Notes: generated from the sequence alone by a model not told the origin. 64,000 nt of DNA from Phylloscopus collybita (GCA_027886175.1 JAJNNQ010000075.1:81509001-81573000); one strand, 5' to 3'; counted from the stretch's first letter, positions 1 to 14,054 are shown. Program-made: numbers and translations.

Positions 1-2358
1 ATCTGTTGGGCAGTTGCTGATTCAGCCAAAACAAGCTAAGGTAGGCTCAGGACCAGGCAAAGTCTGAAGTGGCCTATGTTAAAGTAAAACAAAATCTGCA
101 AATTCTTGTTAGCAATGGTAACATCTTATTGTCTAACTTGCAGGGCTATAAAAGCTGTGCTCACACTGGTACTGCTGATGCAGTATTGTACATGCCAATT
201 ACATCAATGCTTATGTCAGTAAAACTCTTCTTACCTGTGCTTTTTCCAGCTACAGCCAAGTAGGCTGCAGGCAAAGTGTTCTATGTTATCCTCCCAAACA
301 CCTGAGCTTTTCTCTCAAGCTGTTGTCATCTGATAGAGTCACGCTTCCATTTTGAGGAACTGTGACTTGTGATTTTAAGCCTCCATCCTATTCTGGATAC
401 TAACATCAAGGAAGCACTTGAGCTGTTCACCACTGAAGTTAAAATTCATTTCCTGCTGACAATAGTAGGATGACAATAGCTGTTACCAGTTTAGGTAGCA
501 CACAGGTACACAGGTACAGGTTTAAATACATATTTTTTATTATTTTTAATACATTTATTTATTTATACACATGTAAGCTCAACACTTGGAATATGGTACT
601 ATGTGACAATGTATCACATTTCTGACAAACTTCAGGCATTTATAAACAGAAAGGAATGAACCTCTAAAACCATAAATCTTAGACTGAAGTAGATTGAATC
701 TTGTTTTTCTGTAGAGAGACAGAATCTTGGGTAGTCCTTACTGCTTTAAAAGTGCCCATACTTGGAAAACAGTCATATTACCACCTATAAGCTAGAATAG
801 CTTGCAGTAAATCAGAAGAAGGGGGTATTGGTTAGTGATTATGAGAAGGGAGAACAGGCAGGTAATTCTGGGGAAGAATTCCCCTCACATTACCTGTGTT
901 TGCGCAATATCTGTGTCGTGGGTAAGTTGGAAGGAGATAGAGAAATAGGAGAAAGACTCTAATTTCTGGTTTAAAACAGAAAAAAAATGGATTTGTTATG
1001 CAACTGAAGAAACAACATTTTGTCACAAGACAGTTCAATAGATAATGTGTAGATAGAGCTAATAAACTGCTCGTGTAACCTCAATTTTGTTTTAAACTTG
1101 TCTTCATCCAGCAGGCAAGAGACAACATAAAACTGTAAATGTCTTACAGCTCCTTTAAGAAGAGATCATTAAAAACAAAGTTTTCAATACTTATGAAGAA
1201 AAACCTTAAATCTTACAGAGTAATGAAAAAGAAATGTGTATGTATTTATGATTTTATCCATGTTCAGTTTATAATAATTTCTCAGATTTTTTTGGTGTCC
1301 TTATAGTCTTCTGTTTCTGCATTAGGTCTAAAATGTCAGGGTGTAAGAGGTTTAAATGCCATTGACATGATTGTAGCAAGAGTTTCTAAATGCCTTCATA
1401 GGCCTGGTCTTTACATTCACTTTCTAGAATTTAGGAATGGTAGTTTTACAATTCTCACAGAACTACAGTGAGAATAAATACAGCAAAGATTATTAAGTGA
1501 TCCGACTCCTTGGTAATTGAGACTCTGTGGGTACCTTAGGTGAACAAACACTCATGTTTGCAGGACAATTTGACGATTTTCAGCTTACATCAGTTTGCCC
1601 ATAACTAGGGGTGAGAAGGAAAGAGGAAAGCAGAAACTGGGAGGACTTCAGGATCAAAGCTAAGTGACCTTGACAGAAAGAAGGCTTTTATCTCTCCAGA
1701 AGGAAGCAGCCCAAGCTAAAGACAGTTAAAATGCACTAGAAGTGCATGTATTATTTAAGATACTGAAGTGGAACATAATGTGAGTGCAAGTAAGTCCAAT
1801 CTTTAGAAATGTTTGAGATTTAATTAATTGCATTTTTTGTTGCAAAAGCATGGATTTGTCTGGATATAGTCAGCAAACATTTGGTCACTTCAAGTCATAT
1901 TTAAGTTCCAGTCATTTAAGCTCTTGTCATGAAAATCAGGGTAACAAATTTTTTCAGTAAGAGTAACAAAAGTTGAAAGGATCAACAGTAGAAGTAAGAA
2001 ACATTTTAAAAAAATTAGGAGTGACTTGCTGGCTCTACTGACACACAATTCTTAACAGTTTGAGTAAGACTGAGGCTGATTGTTTCTGTTCAGGGATTTC
2101 TCCAAGAGTATCAGAGAAGTTTAGATTTGGCTCAAGAAAATACTTAAGATACATGGAGTCCATTTATGGAAGAATAGATGATTTACCCCTCTCTGACGTG
2201 AAGGGAAGCATCAGAGATTGTACTGGCACCTCAGGTGGTCACGTTTCTTTTCTTACTGGAAATGATTTTCTTGAACATTAACCACTCAGGGGAATGCCTG
2301 ATGGAAAGGATTTTCTGAAACAGAAGTAAGTCTCTCTCATCCAGATTAGTATCTCCTT

Positions 2359-2457
2359 GGTTTGTTTTTGGTTTTGGGTTTTGTTTGTTTGTTTGTTTGG
2401 GGTTTTTGTTTTGTTTTGGGGTTTTTTGTTTTTGTTTTTTTGGTTGTGTTTTTTTTA
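2359..2457. repeat. T/G-rich low-complexity tract (GTTTT/GTTT-like)
   Basis: About 100 nt made almost only of T and G in irregular TTTG and TTTTG units. A second smaller tract lies at 2533-2567. The ORFs that cross it are artefacts of composition. Confidence 0.85.
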
Positions 2458-4038
2458 ACAAGGACATCTATTTACAGGCATAAAAGCTCAGATTATACAG
2501 AAATTATTTCTTTCAATTCTGCTTCTCCCAAAGTTTTTTTGTTTTGTTGTTTTTGTTGTTTTTTTCTCTCAGTTCTACTTCCCCAGTATTTTTGATCTTG
2601 GCTCTCAATCCTGGCAGTTCCATGGAATTAATTCAGAATCAAACCCAAAAATTCCAGTGAGCAAAGGCCAATTTTGCTGTCTTCATTGGCTTGCACAGAG
2701 CAATGTTCTACTGAATCCTGGACTGAGAACAACCACTTGAATCATACGTTCTGTATTTTTAGGATTAGCTCCTTCAATTGTCTCAAACATAAAAGCAGAG
2801 CTGTCCTAGAAGCTTCTAATCCCCAATTTGCTGCATATGATGAACACATAGTTATTTAGCATTAACAATATTGTTAAGAGTTGCAGGATGGCTCCAGTTC
2901 CCTTACATTGAAAACAATAGAAAAGAGTCTGCCTGGAACAGATTTAAAAAATAAAGCACCATATTCAAGTCTCCATTGCACAAGGGGAAGATTTCAGTAA
3001 TTCCATTACAGACTCCACTTGCAAAAAAACAAACTCTCTATATTCCAAAGAGATTCCACATATAATTGCAAAGAATTTAGCGATACCAGAAACACCAATT
3101 GTTTTATGTCAGATTGCAGTCTTTCCTGATTTTTTTGACCTTGTTTTCTTTTTTTTTTTCCTAAGAGGAAACATTTTTACAGGGATTTGATCACGTACAT
3201 TTTATTGGTTTCAATGCCCAGAGAAAACTCCTCACCAGAGGAGTATGCTTTAACAATACAAGTGAAGGGGTTAGTCACCTGTATAGTATTTGATTTTCAC
3301 AATGTATGTATACAGAGCTGTGTGAACCAAGAGAAAAAAATATAAAATTGCGCCATTCAAATTTCCTCAGTATTTATAACTATAAAGCAATTCATTAAGG
3401 TTTTTCAAAGAAATAGTGACATAAGTGGCATTATTAAATACTTCAGAAGGTATTCAGTCACAAGTAACATTATTCTTTTATACATTTTCATATTCTGAGA
3501 AACAAAAAATTACTAGCAAAAAATTTATTAAAAGGCCCTTCTCAAAGAAGAAAGCCACCTCTCAGATTAGTGATTTGAAAAGCAAGTATGCATGTTTCCT
3601 ATTCAAGAACCTTCAAGAGTTTCAGAAACATCACTCACTGCTCACAAAACCTCATTTAAACAATGACTCATCATGGCTGGAAATATACACTGAAGTTTAT
3701 TGCCTCACCTGAAGTCACAGGTTGAGTGTAGCTGCTTCTGCCATGCACTTGAACAATGAATAAATATAATCCTTCTGGAAACAGAATGTCCTACTTGTCA
3801 AATTGCTAGAACATACCTGCCAGCATGGCATGGTATTTATTCACACTGAATGAACAACAAGCATGCCTTATTCCCATTTTAATACTCATTATTCAGTCCT
3901 AATAACTTTGAAGTCACTCAGAAATGGTCAGTTCCTATTGCTGCTGCAGCTGCTTCCTCATGCTAGTCCTCCTGGACTATCCTCGTGGCTATCTCCACCC
4001 CCTGCCATCCAGTCTAGCCCTGCTTGAGAAGATCTCGT

Positions 4039-4085
4039 AGATCTAAGAAGGGGATCACAAGTAAGATCACAAGATCTAAGAAGGG
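4039..4085. repeat. Short direct repeat (AGATCTAAGAAGGG twice)
   Basis: The 14-nt motif occurs at about 4039 and about 4072, with further GATC-containing similarity between the copies. Confidence 0.75.
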
Positions 4086-6889
4086 AGGCCAGCCCATCTT
4101 CATTAGCTCTCCTCTCTTGCTACAGCTTCTTAAGCTGTGTAGTTAATAAGGAAAACATTAAGAAGCTTTCAGAGAATATAGTGTTTTAGTGTAGCCAGTT
4201 ATTATCATGATCAAAGAAATAACAGACCTTTTCACCAAAAAAGACATGACCTCCTAATCTACAATTCTTTTAATAGCACATTCATAATGAAATCAGTCTT
4301 AATGGGCATCTGCGTATTTTCTAGTTGACTTCTCCCATTGGAGCAGAGTTGCACAAATGGAGTTTGCTTGCCCACAACGAACTGAGCATGGCAGGCATTT
4401 CTGATTTGGTAGCACTCTGCACCCATTTCACATTGATAAACGGCCATGAAGGTCTATGAGAGATAAGAAAGCTCCTGACAATCAAATGCAAAGTCAAAGT
4501 TTAGCTATTTTTATCGTGCCCAGGTTCCAGTACCTTATGTCCCACCTCATTTGTTTTTGCCTAACTTCAGACTGGGAAATTAGCATATGTTTCTGTCAAG
4601 AAGTCAGGAAAAATGTACTGAGCGCTGAGCCTTTAGCAGAGAGGGAGATGCAAGCAGCAGCTGGTGAATAGAAAACTGCTTAAGAAAGACAACTGCTTTG
4701 CTCTACCACAGATGAAATGGGGCACACTGGGAACAGGGGTAGCGAGGAGAGTCCCTGTAGTGGGGAACAGTGAAACGTAGGCAGAAAAGATTAGGGTCAC
4801 TAAAAGAAAAGAAAAAAAAAAGAAATAGACAATATACATCCTATTTGGCATTGTGGCTGTCCTAGAAATGTGGAATTACAGACAGTTGTAATTAAAGATA
4901 GAAAAGAATAATCTCTTTTGTACATAGGAAAAGTGCATAAGTTCTAACATGCCTAAATTAGAATTGTGAGAACTCTGCATACCTGTTTGCCCCCACTTGC
5001 TAAAATGGTTCTGTTGTTAGAATATCTGGGCTTCTTCTGAAGGAAAATAAATCAGGATTTTAGCAATTAATATCATATTTCACAACAATATACACACTGC
5101 CCAAGGCACATCCAAAATACCCCTGTCAAAGAATTTTCTTTTACTTGTGTCTGTTATTGAACTGCCTAATTGCTACTGTCAAAAATAGTCAGTCTTTGAT
5201 GAGAAGATATGCCTGTGCCTATTGAAAAAGACACCTTACCTCCTCCTTTCTTTTATTCCTGGCTATGCATGTGGCAGTATAGCCTCTGCATTCATTATCA
5301 CACTACAATACTTGAGGGAGAATTGCAATGCCACTAAAGCATCTGCAAGCCCAGATTTTTCTCCTGTGTTTGGAGAGTATCGCTGACACTTTGGCTTTGA
5401 GTAATTGCTGATCAGCACAGAAAGGATCTGTTGTCTGTGCTTCTGTTTTATTTATGGGATTTTGTGGATAATTTTCCTCAGATGGCATGAGGGTAGATAC
5501 CTAATAAGTGGTAGGCTGAATGTGCATGGAATAAAACAAAACACTCCCTTAGAGTGAGAGAAACAGTTTTAAGGGAGAAGCTGACCAGTTTTTTCTTTAA
5601 TATATCCAAAGATTTTTAATAGTTTCTTTACCAGATATTTTTGAGTGCTGGCATCCCATACCTTTTTCAGACTGGAGTCTTGTTTAAAATAGCTCTATTT
5701 TTTTTATTTTTTTTTTTTTTACTGTGAAAAGCCTAAAATATCACTGATCATTTCCAAGAGCCTGTGTAGGAGACTTCCAAATTCCAGTGTCTAAATAGAA
5801 ATACAACAACAAGTATTCAGATCATGTAGCTTTTTCAGTGGGAGACCATGGACTTTCAATTAGGCCCTTGATGGTCACCTAAAATTCTTTCTGTTATCTG
5901 GATAGGAAGGCTAGGCTCCTTTTCAGACATCAAATTTTGATGCATAGTGTAGACTGAATTTCTTTTTGATGACATGCCTATTTTGAGGAGCCTGCTAGTT
6001 GTCTATTCCAACATACCTAAATAAATAAATAAAAAGGGTTAGGGAAAACCACAACCTTATAATTTGATAGTAGCTTATTGCATGTCTGAGAAGAGCAGTA
6101 ACTTGCACAACAAGATGACAACACTGCAGACTTATATCAAGTGCTGCAACAATAAATAAGATTTTCCTACAGCATTTTCATGCCTTGAGAGTTACTTGGG
6201 TACTGCTGGAAACTCTGGCTGTAGTTTCATGCACATCTGCTATTCTCTGCCATTAAGGTATTCATCAGGAATAAAAAATATGCATATCAGATATGCATAG
6301 CAGTAGGAGCACTACTGATTTGTTCTTCTACTAAACATAGTTGATTGCTTGGCTGTTTTAGTCTTCTATCAAGGAACAACTTAATATAATTTACGGTATT
6401 AGTCTGTACTACCTGCTAGTCACATACCTGTCCCTGGTTTAGATTAGAACCCAGCATTAGCAGGGTGCTTCCTGCTGCAGGGGAACATTGAAATGCTGTG
6501 GAGGTCTGTCCCCACATCACCTGAAAAAGATAGAAGAAGCTGGAAGCCTTTTGCAAGACCAGATCCTGCTCCATGTTAGTGCCATCCAGAGGTAGCTCAC
6601 AAAGAGGACAGGACCAGCTAGGGCGGAGTCTGTCCTTCCTCTCCCATAGCACTCCTTGCAGAGGTGACCAGCCTGTGATACCAATGTAAGATTGCTGCTC
6701 TTGCCTGCACACCCAGGCAATGTCAGATCCTTTTCCAGATGCTCTAGCTACAGTGACCATACACTCACTCCCAGCTCACACCCATGTCCAGCCTGTATGT
6801 GCAGCAAAGCTGCTCCTGGTGCGTAAAGCACAGGTAGGATGACTTGGACTTCCATCAGAAAGGAAGAATAATTACCCGGTGATTACAAT

Positions 6890-7030
6890 ACTGCTGTAAG
6901 CCTCAAGAATCTAGGTCCAGGTTCCAGCCCTTCCACAGATAATCTTGAATGAGTACAGAAATCTCACTTAATCAAGCCATACAATGAAAACAAAATTTCC
7001 CTTTCTGTGCCGTTCCTCTGTCTTGTGTGT
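6890..7030 (+). repeat. Probable MIR-like SINE remnant
   Basis: The order of short matches resembles the MIR body: CTCAAGAATCTAGGTCCAGG, TTCCAGCCCTTCCACAGA, CTCACTTAATC and CCCTTTCTGTGCC correspond to the MIR segments around gagtcccagctctgccac, gtcacttaa and ctctgtgcc. Divergence is high, so this is a tentative call. Confidence 0.45.
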
Positions 7031-9150
7031 TGAGACTGTTTTTGCACAATGGATAAAAGACACTCCCAGTGTGGCTAACTACAGAGACTGAGAGTGGGTG
7101 TCTCTTTAACAAGATGAGACACTAAGGCTCTTATCAGATGCCAGGTGAAAAAAAAAATTAAAATTTCTGAGAACAAACAACATCATCAGTTCACTCACTA
7201 GCTATTGAATAAATCCATACAGTCATCTTTTGCCATGGCCATTCATGAACATAAGAAGGAGATACACTTCTCACTTCCCATCTTCTGTCAGTGTGTGCTT
7301 TTGTGAGGCCCGGTGCTCTCACTAGGTCCAGTAGGATTAAATCAGTTGTATTGTACAAACCCACCATGTTAATAGTTCCCAGTGCAGGATGGAGGTAGTA
7401 GTTATCTTAGTATTTCTGCTGCATTTAGTTATTTTTATAGTTCTGCACCTTTTTTCCTGCTGAGAGAACTGAATAAAAAAATGACTTTGAAAGACACCAT
7501 AATCAACGGCTGCTGGCTGCAATTACATTGTGTACTTGATGTCTTCATAAAGTACCTCTAGTTTAAAACCCACAAGTCTTTCAGTTTGAATTCTCTCTTG
7601 GCTCTGTTCTGTTTCATTATTTCAGTGGTGTATTTACAGAAATGATTGCTAGAGTATATGGGTTTATATAACAAAGATATAAAAAAAAAGTTTTCAGAAG
7701 ATTAAAATTTCATCAGCTATCTTTACACTGGAAAAGTGACATTTTGTTCCATTTATGACTGCTATTTACAAAGACAAGCCTTGTGGACAATAAAGAAAAA
7801 AAACATTTGGGTTTCAGTGCTGTGAAAGCTTATTCACATTTGAGAAAATTATTAGATGAAGACTTTCAGATTCAAATGGTCATAAGAGAGACATAATTGT
7901 AAAGTAAGCTCAAGCTTAACAACGGCATTTTAAGTCCAAGTCAATTATGGACAAGTCTGCAGTGTTACTGCTTCTGAGCACATGAAACTTAGCTATTACT
8001 GAAAAGATCCAGCAAGAAATTATTTGCTATATATGAAAATGTATTAATATGATTTATTAATATATATTAATATGACACTGAAAAGAAGTGAATGTGATGA
8101 ATTTGGAAGCTTCTATTTTTTGAAGTTAGCTGGAATACTTTTTTTCTTTGTGTGACTAATGTCACTTTAACCTTTCCCCCTCCATGGTAAGAAAGTAATT
8201 TTTTTGCAGATTTTCCTTAAAGACTTAATCATTTACTTGCAATCTTGCCTCCAGGCTAGCAGAATCACATTCTTCACATTAAATAGTATGGCCCCAAGGA
8301 CACCCTAGGGTCCTGGCTTCTCTGACTCATTTAAATTCTCCTAGGGACTTGGACATTGTCTTTTGTCTTGGCTTTGCAATAAGGTAAAATCCAAGCAACA
8401 GATCAGATCCTTACCTAGAATGCCTCATTCCATACCCGAGACTGACACAGTAAGTGCAGAAGTCACTATTTTGCCATTTTTCTCCTCCCCCATTAATGCT
8501 TTCCTCACCTTTGGTTCCTCAGACTTTGACAATGAGTTGTTGGTGTCTTCCCCTGCCGCAGACCTGACAGATTTAACACTTGCATGTGATGTTTGAGCCA
8601 GGGGTGAGTCCTTCCAGTGAGACTGCGTGAGTACAGAGAGTTCCTCTGGCTGCAGGGTCTCACTGGGGGACTAGGAAGTGACTCTCCTGCGTAGGGAAGC
8701 TGTGAATCCAGAGCCTGCAGTCCAGGTACTGTTGCTGCCAGTTGGCTCTGCAGAATTGTTTGGAATTTAAGCAGGCTCAGTTCGCCTGACAGACTTAATT
8801 GATGCTGGTTGAGTAAGCATCTAGAAAATGATGTCAGAATATTTTTAATGTGTTCCCACATCATCTACAAAATTAAATATAAATTAGAACTTCCAGGGTG
8901 GAACCCTCCTTTCCTTCCAAAGATACTGCTGGTAAACACTTCATATGATGATGAAGCCACGGACTAGTTTGTATCTTTCTAGCAATAACTCTGAATTAGA
9001 CCTGATTTGGGGGCAGTAAAGGTACATATACTTATGCATTCATAGTGTAATCTGCTAGAATGAGAGAGTAGGGTCTGTTCTCTTTCTATGTGCATCTTTT
9101 TCTAGGTACTTAAGCAAACTCCATAAGGATAGAGGCAATTTGCTGTGTCA

Positions 9151-9152
9151 TA

Positions 9153-9183
<31 letters not shown>
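9151..9183. repeat. (AAAT)n microsatellite
   Basis: About eight perfect TAAA tetramer units in a row; a good length-polymorphism candidate. Confidence 0.95.
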
Positions 9184-12100
9184 GCAAACCTCAAGCCATA
9201 AAAAATGTCCCTTGCTCAGTTTCCTATATGCTATGCCAAAGCAAGGATTAACTTTCACCTCCTCATTCAGTTTCTGTGCGAGAATAGCAGTACAGTACCA
9301 GTTCTTCACAACACAGTTGATGCTCTAATCAAAACACAATACTAATCCAAACCTGTGAAGCTTTGTCTGCAGCACTCGAACAATGGCAGTGTACCTCAAT
9401 GACCAGGGAATAAAGGATCTATTAAACTGGCACTTCTGTTTGAATAAAGGTTGTATCAGAAACTTTAGAGACACTGAAGGTCACTAGCCTATATAGAAGG
9501 TATTTAAAATCTAATTATCAGCAGCCCATAACATCCAGGATGTATGAATTCATACAGAAACATAATTGAATGCATGGGTTCAGAAAAGAAATTATCCTGA
9601 AGTCCAGACTCTAGTACACTTTATAAAGCATATTCCTCTGAGAGTCTGCTGATGGAGTGAGTACTAGGGAGCTGAACAGAAGGGAATGAGGAAAAGCTGT
9701 TTTCCCTCTCCTTGCTGATGCTTCTCATGGGAAGGTTCTTTGCTTCTGGTTTATTTTAACAACCAGCTGGGAAGACCGTTGCAACCCACAGTGTTGAGCA
9801 AGAGCAGGGGTGGAACCTCTTTGGGGCTCCTAATGTCAGGAATCTGTACTTGATGCCTGTCACTGTGCCAGAAAGGCACGTCCAGGGCAGGGCTCCCTGA
9901 TTCATAGGAGTTAACTCCAATGGATGCATTTCCTTTTTGATTTATAGTTGAAATACTTGGATATTGCTCTGGAAGGATGTAAATTTGCATTGAGTTCTCA
10001 TATTAAGACATTACATTAATGAGGTATTGGAGAGGGTGAATAAAAAGGCTGACTATGACTATTATCACCTGGGGAAAATAATTTTGAAATTGATACTTAT
10101 AGTGATTAAGCAATTGTCTGAGGTTTAAATCTTTCAAAGAGGCATGAACATAAACTTCAGATCTGCAACTTGTCACGCTGAAGAAGGTTCTGTGGCTGCA
10201 AGTGACATTGCTTTTATCTTAACAATGACCATAGTTAAAGTTAGTCCAGGATTTTTTTTAAGCTTGGATGTGCACATTCCTTCTTTTCTCATAAAAAGCC
10301 CAGATTTGCTATATATTTGAGCTGGCAGAGCTAAGCCAGTTGTCTGAGGCTGTTGTACACTAAAATTGTTTTTCACTCTTGACAGTTGATTACACAGCAA
10401 GTTCCCCAGCCACCTGACCAGCTGATGGTTGAGAGAAATGCCATGTTTTACGTGCCTCTTTTTACCTGTCTTTGTGCAATGTGAAGAAAACAAATTTTAG
10501 CCCCCATCCCTGGGTCCCATCAGTTATATTTGCACATCTACACTTAAAGAAAATAAAATCTCCCTGGTGAATGACTTGTTTTTAAAATAAAGAGAGATTG
10601 CACAAGTAAAACAATTCCATTGCAGAGACCTCTCTGGAGCATGAGACACTGGGACTGGAGCACAAAATGGCATTTAAGAGCCACAAGAGCTAAAGACTTA
10701 CTAAAGACTCAGAGTGTAGTGCTCTGTTCTTTTTATTCACTCTACTGAATTTATCACTATGACCCATCAAAGAGTAATCAGCACGGACAGGGCAGAGACA
10801 CCCTGGATTCAGCTGGTACTTACCCCAGTTGCACGCTTAAGCCAGGGTCTGTAAAGGTGTGTCTCCTCTCTTGCCACTCACAGAGAAGCTGCTGGGGCTT
10901 AGCTGCTCTGCTGCATCACGAAGGCCATGCAGTCAAGAAGGCCATTACAGGATCATGCCCTTATTTCAGCGTTTTGGACACATCTCTGCAGGGAAGAGTA
11001 AAAGGCTGCATTTCACAGCTATGATATCATTCTTGTAAGCTATAATTCAGCATGAGGCACTATAAAACCTTTCCCGTGACATCAGAGCTGTGAAATATAG
11101 CTGACTTCAAGTGCAGAAAAATCCCCCACAGGAATAATTGTTTCCTGGCAATTGGTGTTTGAAGGACTGATCCTTTAAAAGGCTGGCACAAATCCCATCT
11201 AGGTAATGCTGCTCCAGGCAGCACTTCTCAGGATATGTTATGTGCAGAAGCAGAGGTATGGAGCCCCAGCACAGGATCTGGCCATGGAGCTGATGGGATG
11301 AGCACTAGAGGAGCCTGTGAGGTGGTGATTTTTACTCCCTTAGATCTCAAAAATCCATGCAGACCTCACTAAGAGCAAAGCAGTAGGTTTGCTCACATGC
11401 TGCACTCCCTGCCTCACAGCCTGCCTCCCCAGCAAGGGAAGACACATGTGCACAGCCAGAACCACTGTCTAATCCATCTTTCCACATCTGCCCTCCAAAC
11501 ACAGATCATCCTGATGAAATGTCCATCCTGATACACAGCAGCTCACCAGACCTGCCCCTGCTTGGGGCAGTACTTAACTCACCTGGGCAGGTCCCAACCT
11601 TTCCCCAAAGCAAACTGGCAAGAAAATGGAAGTCAAAAATGTGTGAGACACAAGTTCCTCTTCCATGTCACATGAAGGAAGATGTCCACTTGAGTTCCAT
11701 GAGAGCCAAGTTAATAATTGATGTTGGCAGAGCCGTAAAGGACGAGACCTTACAGAAGGGTACAGAAGGAGGAGAAAAGAGACTACAGACATGGAGAGGG
11801 TTAAAGCCACCTCAGCTCTCCCTATCCTGGTGCCTGAATCTGCTGAATCTGCTGCCTGTGTCCTGCTCTAGCAACCTGCACACTAGTTTGTCACTGCTCC
11901 ATCAGTTGCACTGAAAGCAATTGTTGAACACATTGTAAAGCTTAGTCATGCCAGCTTTTCCTGTTCCTCCTCTGGGAAGGTCTTGTTGAGACTGCAGCTC
12001 TGTTCTTGCTGTTCTCTCTGCGTGTAAGGTTATGTGTATGTGTGAATACACCCAGGGGTCTGTGCCTCTCTCACAAGCTCTCAAAACTGTGTGAGGACAC

Positions 12101-12564
12101 AGCTCCCGGGACCCACAGGACAGAGTTGTCTTTCCCTGGCTAATAAGAAAGCTAACTACAACCCCTCCCTCTTCTCCAGAAGAAGGCACACTTTGTCAGA
12201 ATTAATTGTACTATTTACATTCTTCTTAATGCTAAAAATCTTACCCTTTCTCACACAGAAGTTACACCTTAACAGTATTTTACCTTTTGAAACCCTAAAA
12301 TAATATTGTCTGAATAGTCCTGTTCCACTACCTACTATTCATATAAGAGCTAAGCAGCATTTCTTTATACAAAATGATTTACTAACAGGAACTCTAAGAG
12401 GCCTGAGGTTATTTCATACAATTTATTACCAAGAACAACAACAGCCAGAAGAGTAGCTAACCCAAGGCATTGCAGGTACTGTAATTCCTGTAGCATACCT
12501 CAAAGGCTAAATCCTATCTAATGTCCATTTTTAAATAGACAAACACATATTACAGGAGAAAAAA

Positions 12565-12646
12565 TGATCTTTGAATGTTGAATATGATCCAAGGATCATA
12601 TCCCAAGGAGCCAATGTGATCCTTTGAAGGTAGAATATGATCCAAG
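12565..12646. repeat. Two-copy direct repeat, about 30 nt at a 52-nt spacing
   Basis: Copy one (12565-12593) and copy two (12617-12646) share TGATC-TTTGAA and the perfect core GAATATGATCCAAG, with a few mismatches. It looks like an old local duplication. Confidence 0.8.
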
Positions 12647-13926
12647 TAGTGTTTCATGAAACACAATGAAACAAACAAAAAAATTTTTCTTTAATTTTGT
12701 GTAATCAGGTTGTCATTCCACAGTCTTTATTTACAAATACTGAGAGATATTGTATTGAATTTTGAGTTGGTTCAGAATGATTTATTGGGTTTTGATTAGA
12801 ACACTGAAAAAAAAACCAACGAACTTTTTTTCAAAGATCATCAGTGAGAAAGCAAATGAAGATTAATCAAATTATCCTTCTCTGAGGTTATAAATCTGTT
12901 TGAACTAAGAATTTAATGAAGTGTTTACAACAAAAATGTATGTTGTGGAATGTTTCTGTCAACTAATTCTGATTTCTTCACATTATAAAATGTTACAAAG
13001 CTGTTTGTTAGTAATTTTGTATGACTGGTTACCTGAGACATGTAGTATATTTTCTTCCTTTTGAATAGAAGCTTTCAGCTTTTTTAAAAACAGAAGAGCT
13101 GCCCACAGTACTCTGGGGTACTGTATCTGTAGCTTTTTGCATACTGAAAATTATGCAGTATTCAGAGACAATTGTTGTAATTATTTTGTAGGTGCACAGA
13201 TACTTAGTATTAATGATAGTAGGAAGAAGTTGCTAGTGAAAACCCACAGGTAACAAGGAACTAGCTGTGGTTTGTTTTCTATTTTTACAAGTTATTAGTG
13301 AAAGTGTTTACTTATATACCTATGTAGTTAAAGATTTAAAACTCTGGCAGTAGATAATGAAAAAACCAAAGTGTTCACTTCATTTCCTATGCAGTAACAA
13401 GCAGGTCTATTATGTGTGAGATATTGAGAAATACACACATTTATTTCACTAACCTGTTAAGCCAGGCCTTTCTAAATGGAGTCAAAGTCAAAACTCCTTA
13501 AATTTGAGGGAAAAATCCTGGAGTTAAGTCCGGTCTCTTCAGTCCATAAGTATAACAACAGAATGCCTCCTGTGAAGACAGTGTGCAGTTTTGCTAGCAC
13601 TTCTTTAATGTAATGTGGTAGCCTCATCAAGATCCCCAATCAGAAAGTAATCAGCCACGTCCCAAAGTTCAGGCAGTAAAAAGAGAAATATCCTGCTTGC
13701 CTTTATTGATGAAGGGAAGCAAATGGGGTTAACACCACCCTAAATCCAAACATCATGACTCCCTCCCTCACTCAGATCATTTGAAGTACCATTTGCAACA
13801 TTTTGAATCAGAAAAAAGCCCAGGTTTTCAACAATCATTTTTACTTGTCTACTTTGTGGACTTACTTGCAGTGATGACAGTTAAGTACCTTTGGAAATGC
13901 TTAAAAGTTGTTATTTTTCTTTTCAG

Positions 13927-14054
13927 AGATCCTTTGAGACTGCAAAGACTATTTAAAGAAGGAAGACGAGATGAGACTGGATTTAGTGCAGTAAAGTAGG
14001 TTAATTTGAGGACAAGACAAAAAACTATTATTTAGACCTTCTTGTGTTGCCGTG
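13927..14054 (+). other. CDH6: 5' UTR part of the ATG-containing exon of CDH6
   Basis: A strong acceptor, a long T/C tract followed by TTTTCAG ending at 13926, precedes this segment, so the ATG exon probably starts at 13927 and is spliced to an upstream non-coding exon, as in mammalian CDH6. The frame of the main ORF is closed upstream, so the start at 14055 is not an internal methionine of a longer protein. A seven-codon upstream ORF lies at 13971-13994. The exact exon start is inferred from the splice-site consensus only. Confidence 0.7.

Larger units (their letters stand above)
1..13926 (+). other. Non-coding sequence 5' of the ATG exon, probably end of CDH6 intron 1
   Basis: No exon, RNA gene or CpG island is recognisable. 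ORFs are short and lack family features. Content is AT-rich unique-looking sequence, T/G-rich low-complexity tracts near 2359-2567, an (AAAT)n microsatellite at 9151, a MIR-like remnant at 6890 and short direct repeats at 4039 and 12565. Because the ATG exon begins at a splice acceptor (13926), the non-coding first exon and promoter should lie upstream, either here undetected or, more likely, outside the window. Confidence 0.6.

Noticed and set aside
2231..2595. ORFs on both strands across the T/G tract (KQNKNPKQ-like and FVFVFL-like peptides)
   Set aside because: Direct translation of simple repeat in both directions.
6416..6760. 114-codon minus-strand ORF upstream of the ATG exon
   Set aside because: No recognisable domain, no splice partners, and composition explains the length.
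11519..11914. 131-codon ORF in the upstream region
   Set aside because: Looks like translated unique DNA; no motif, and an antisense frame is open over the same stretch.
14052..14054. GTG codon in frame directly before the CDH6 ATG as an alternative start
   Set aside because: ATG at 14055 has an adequate context and matches the human CDH6 N-terminus MRTY; vertebrate nuclear genes rarely use GTG.
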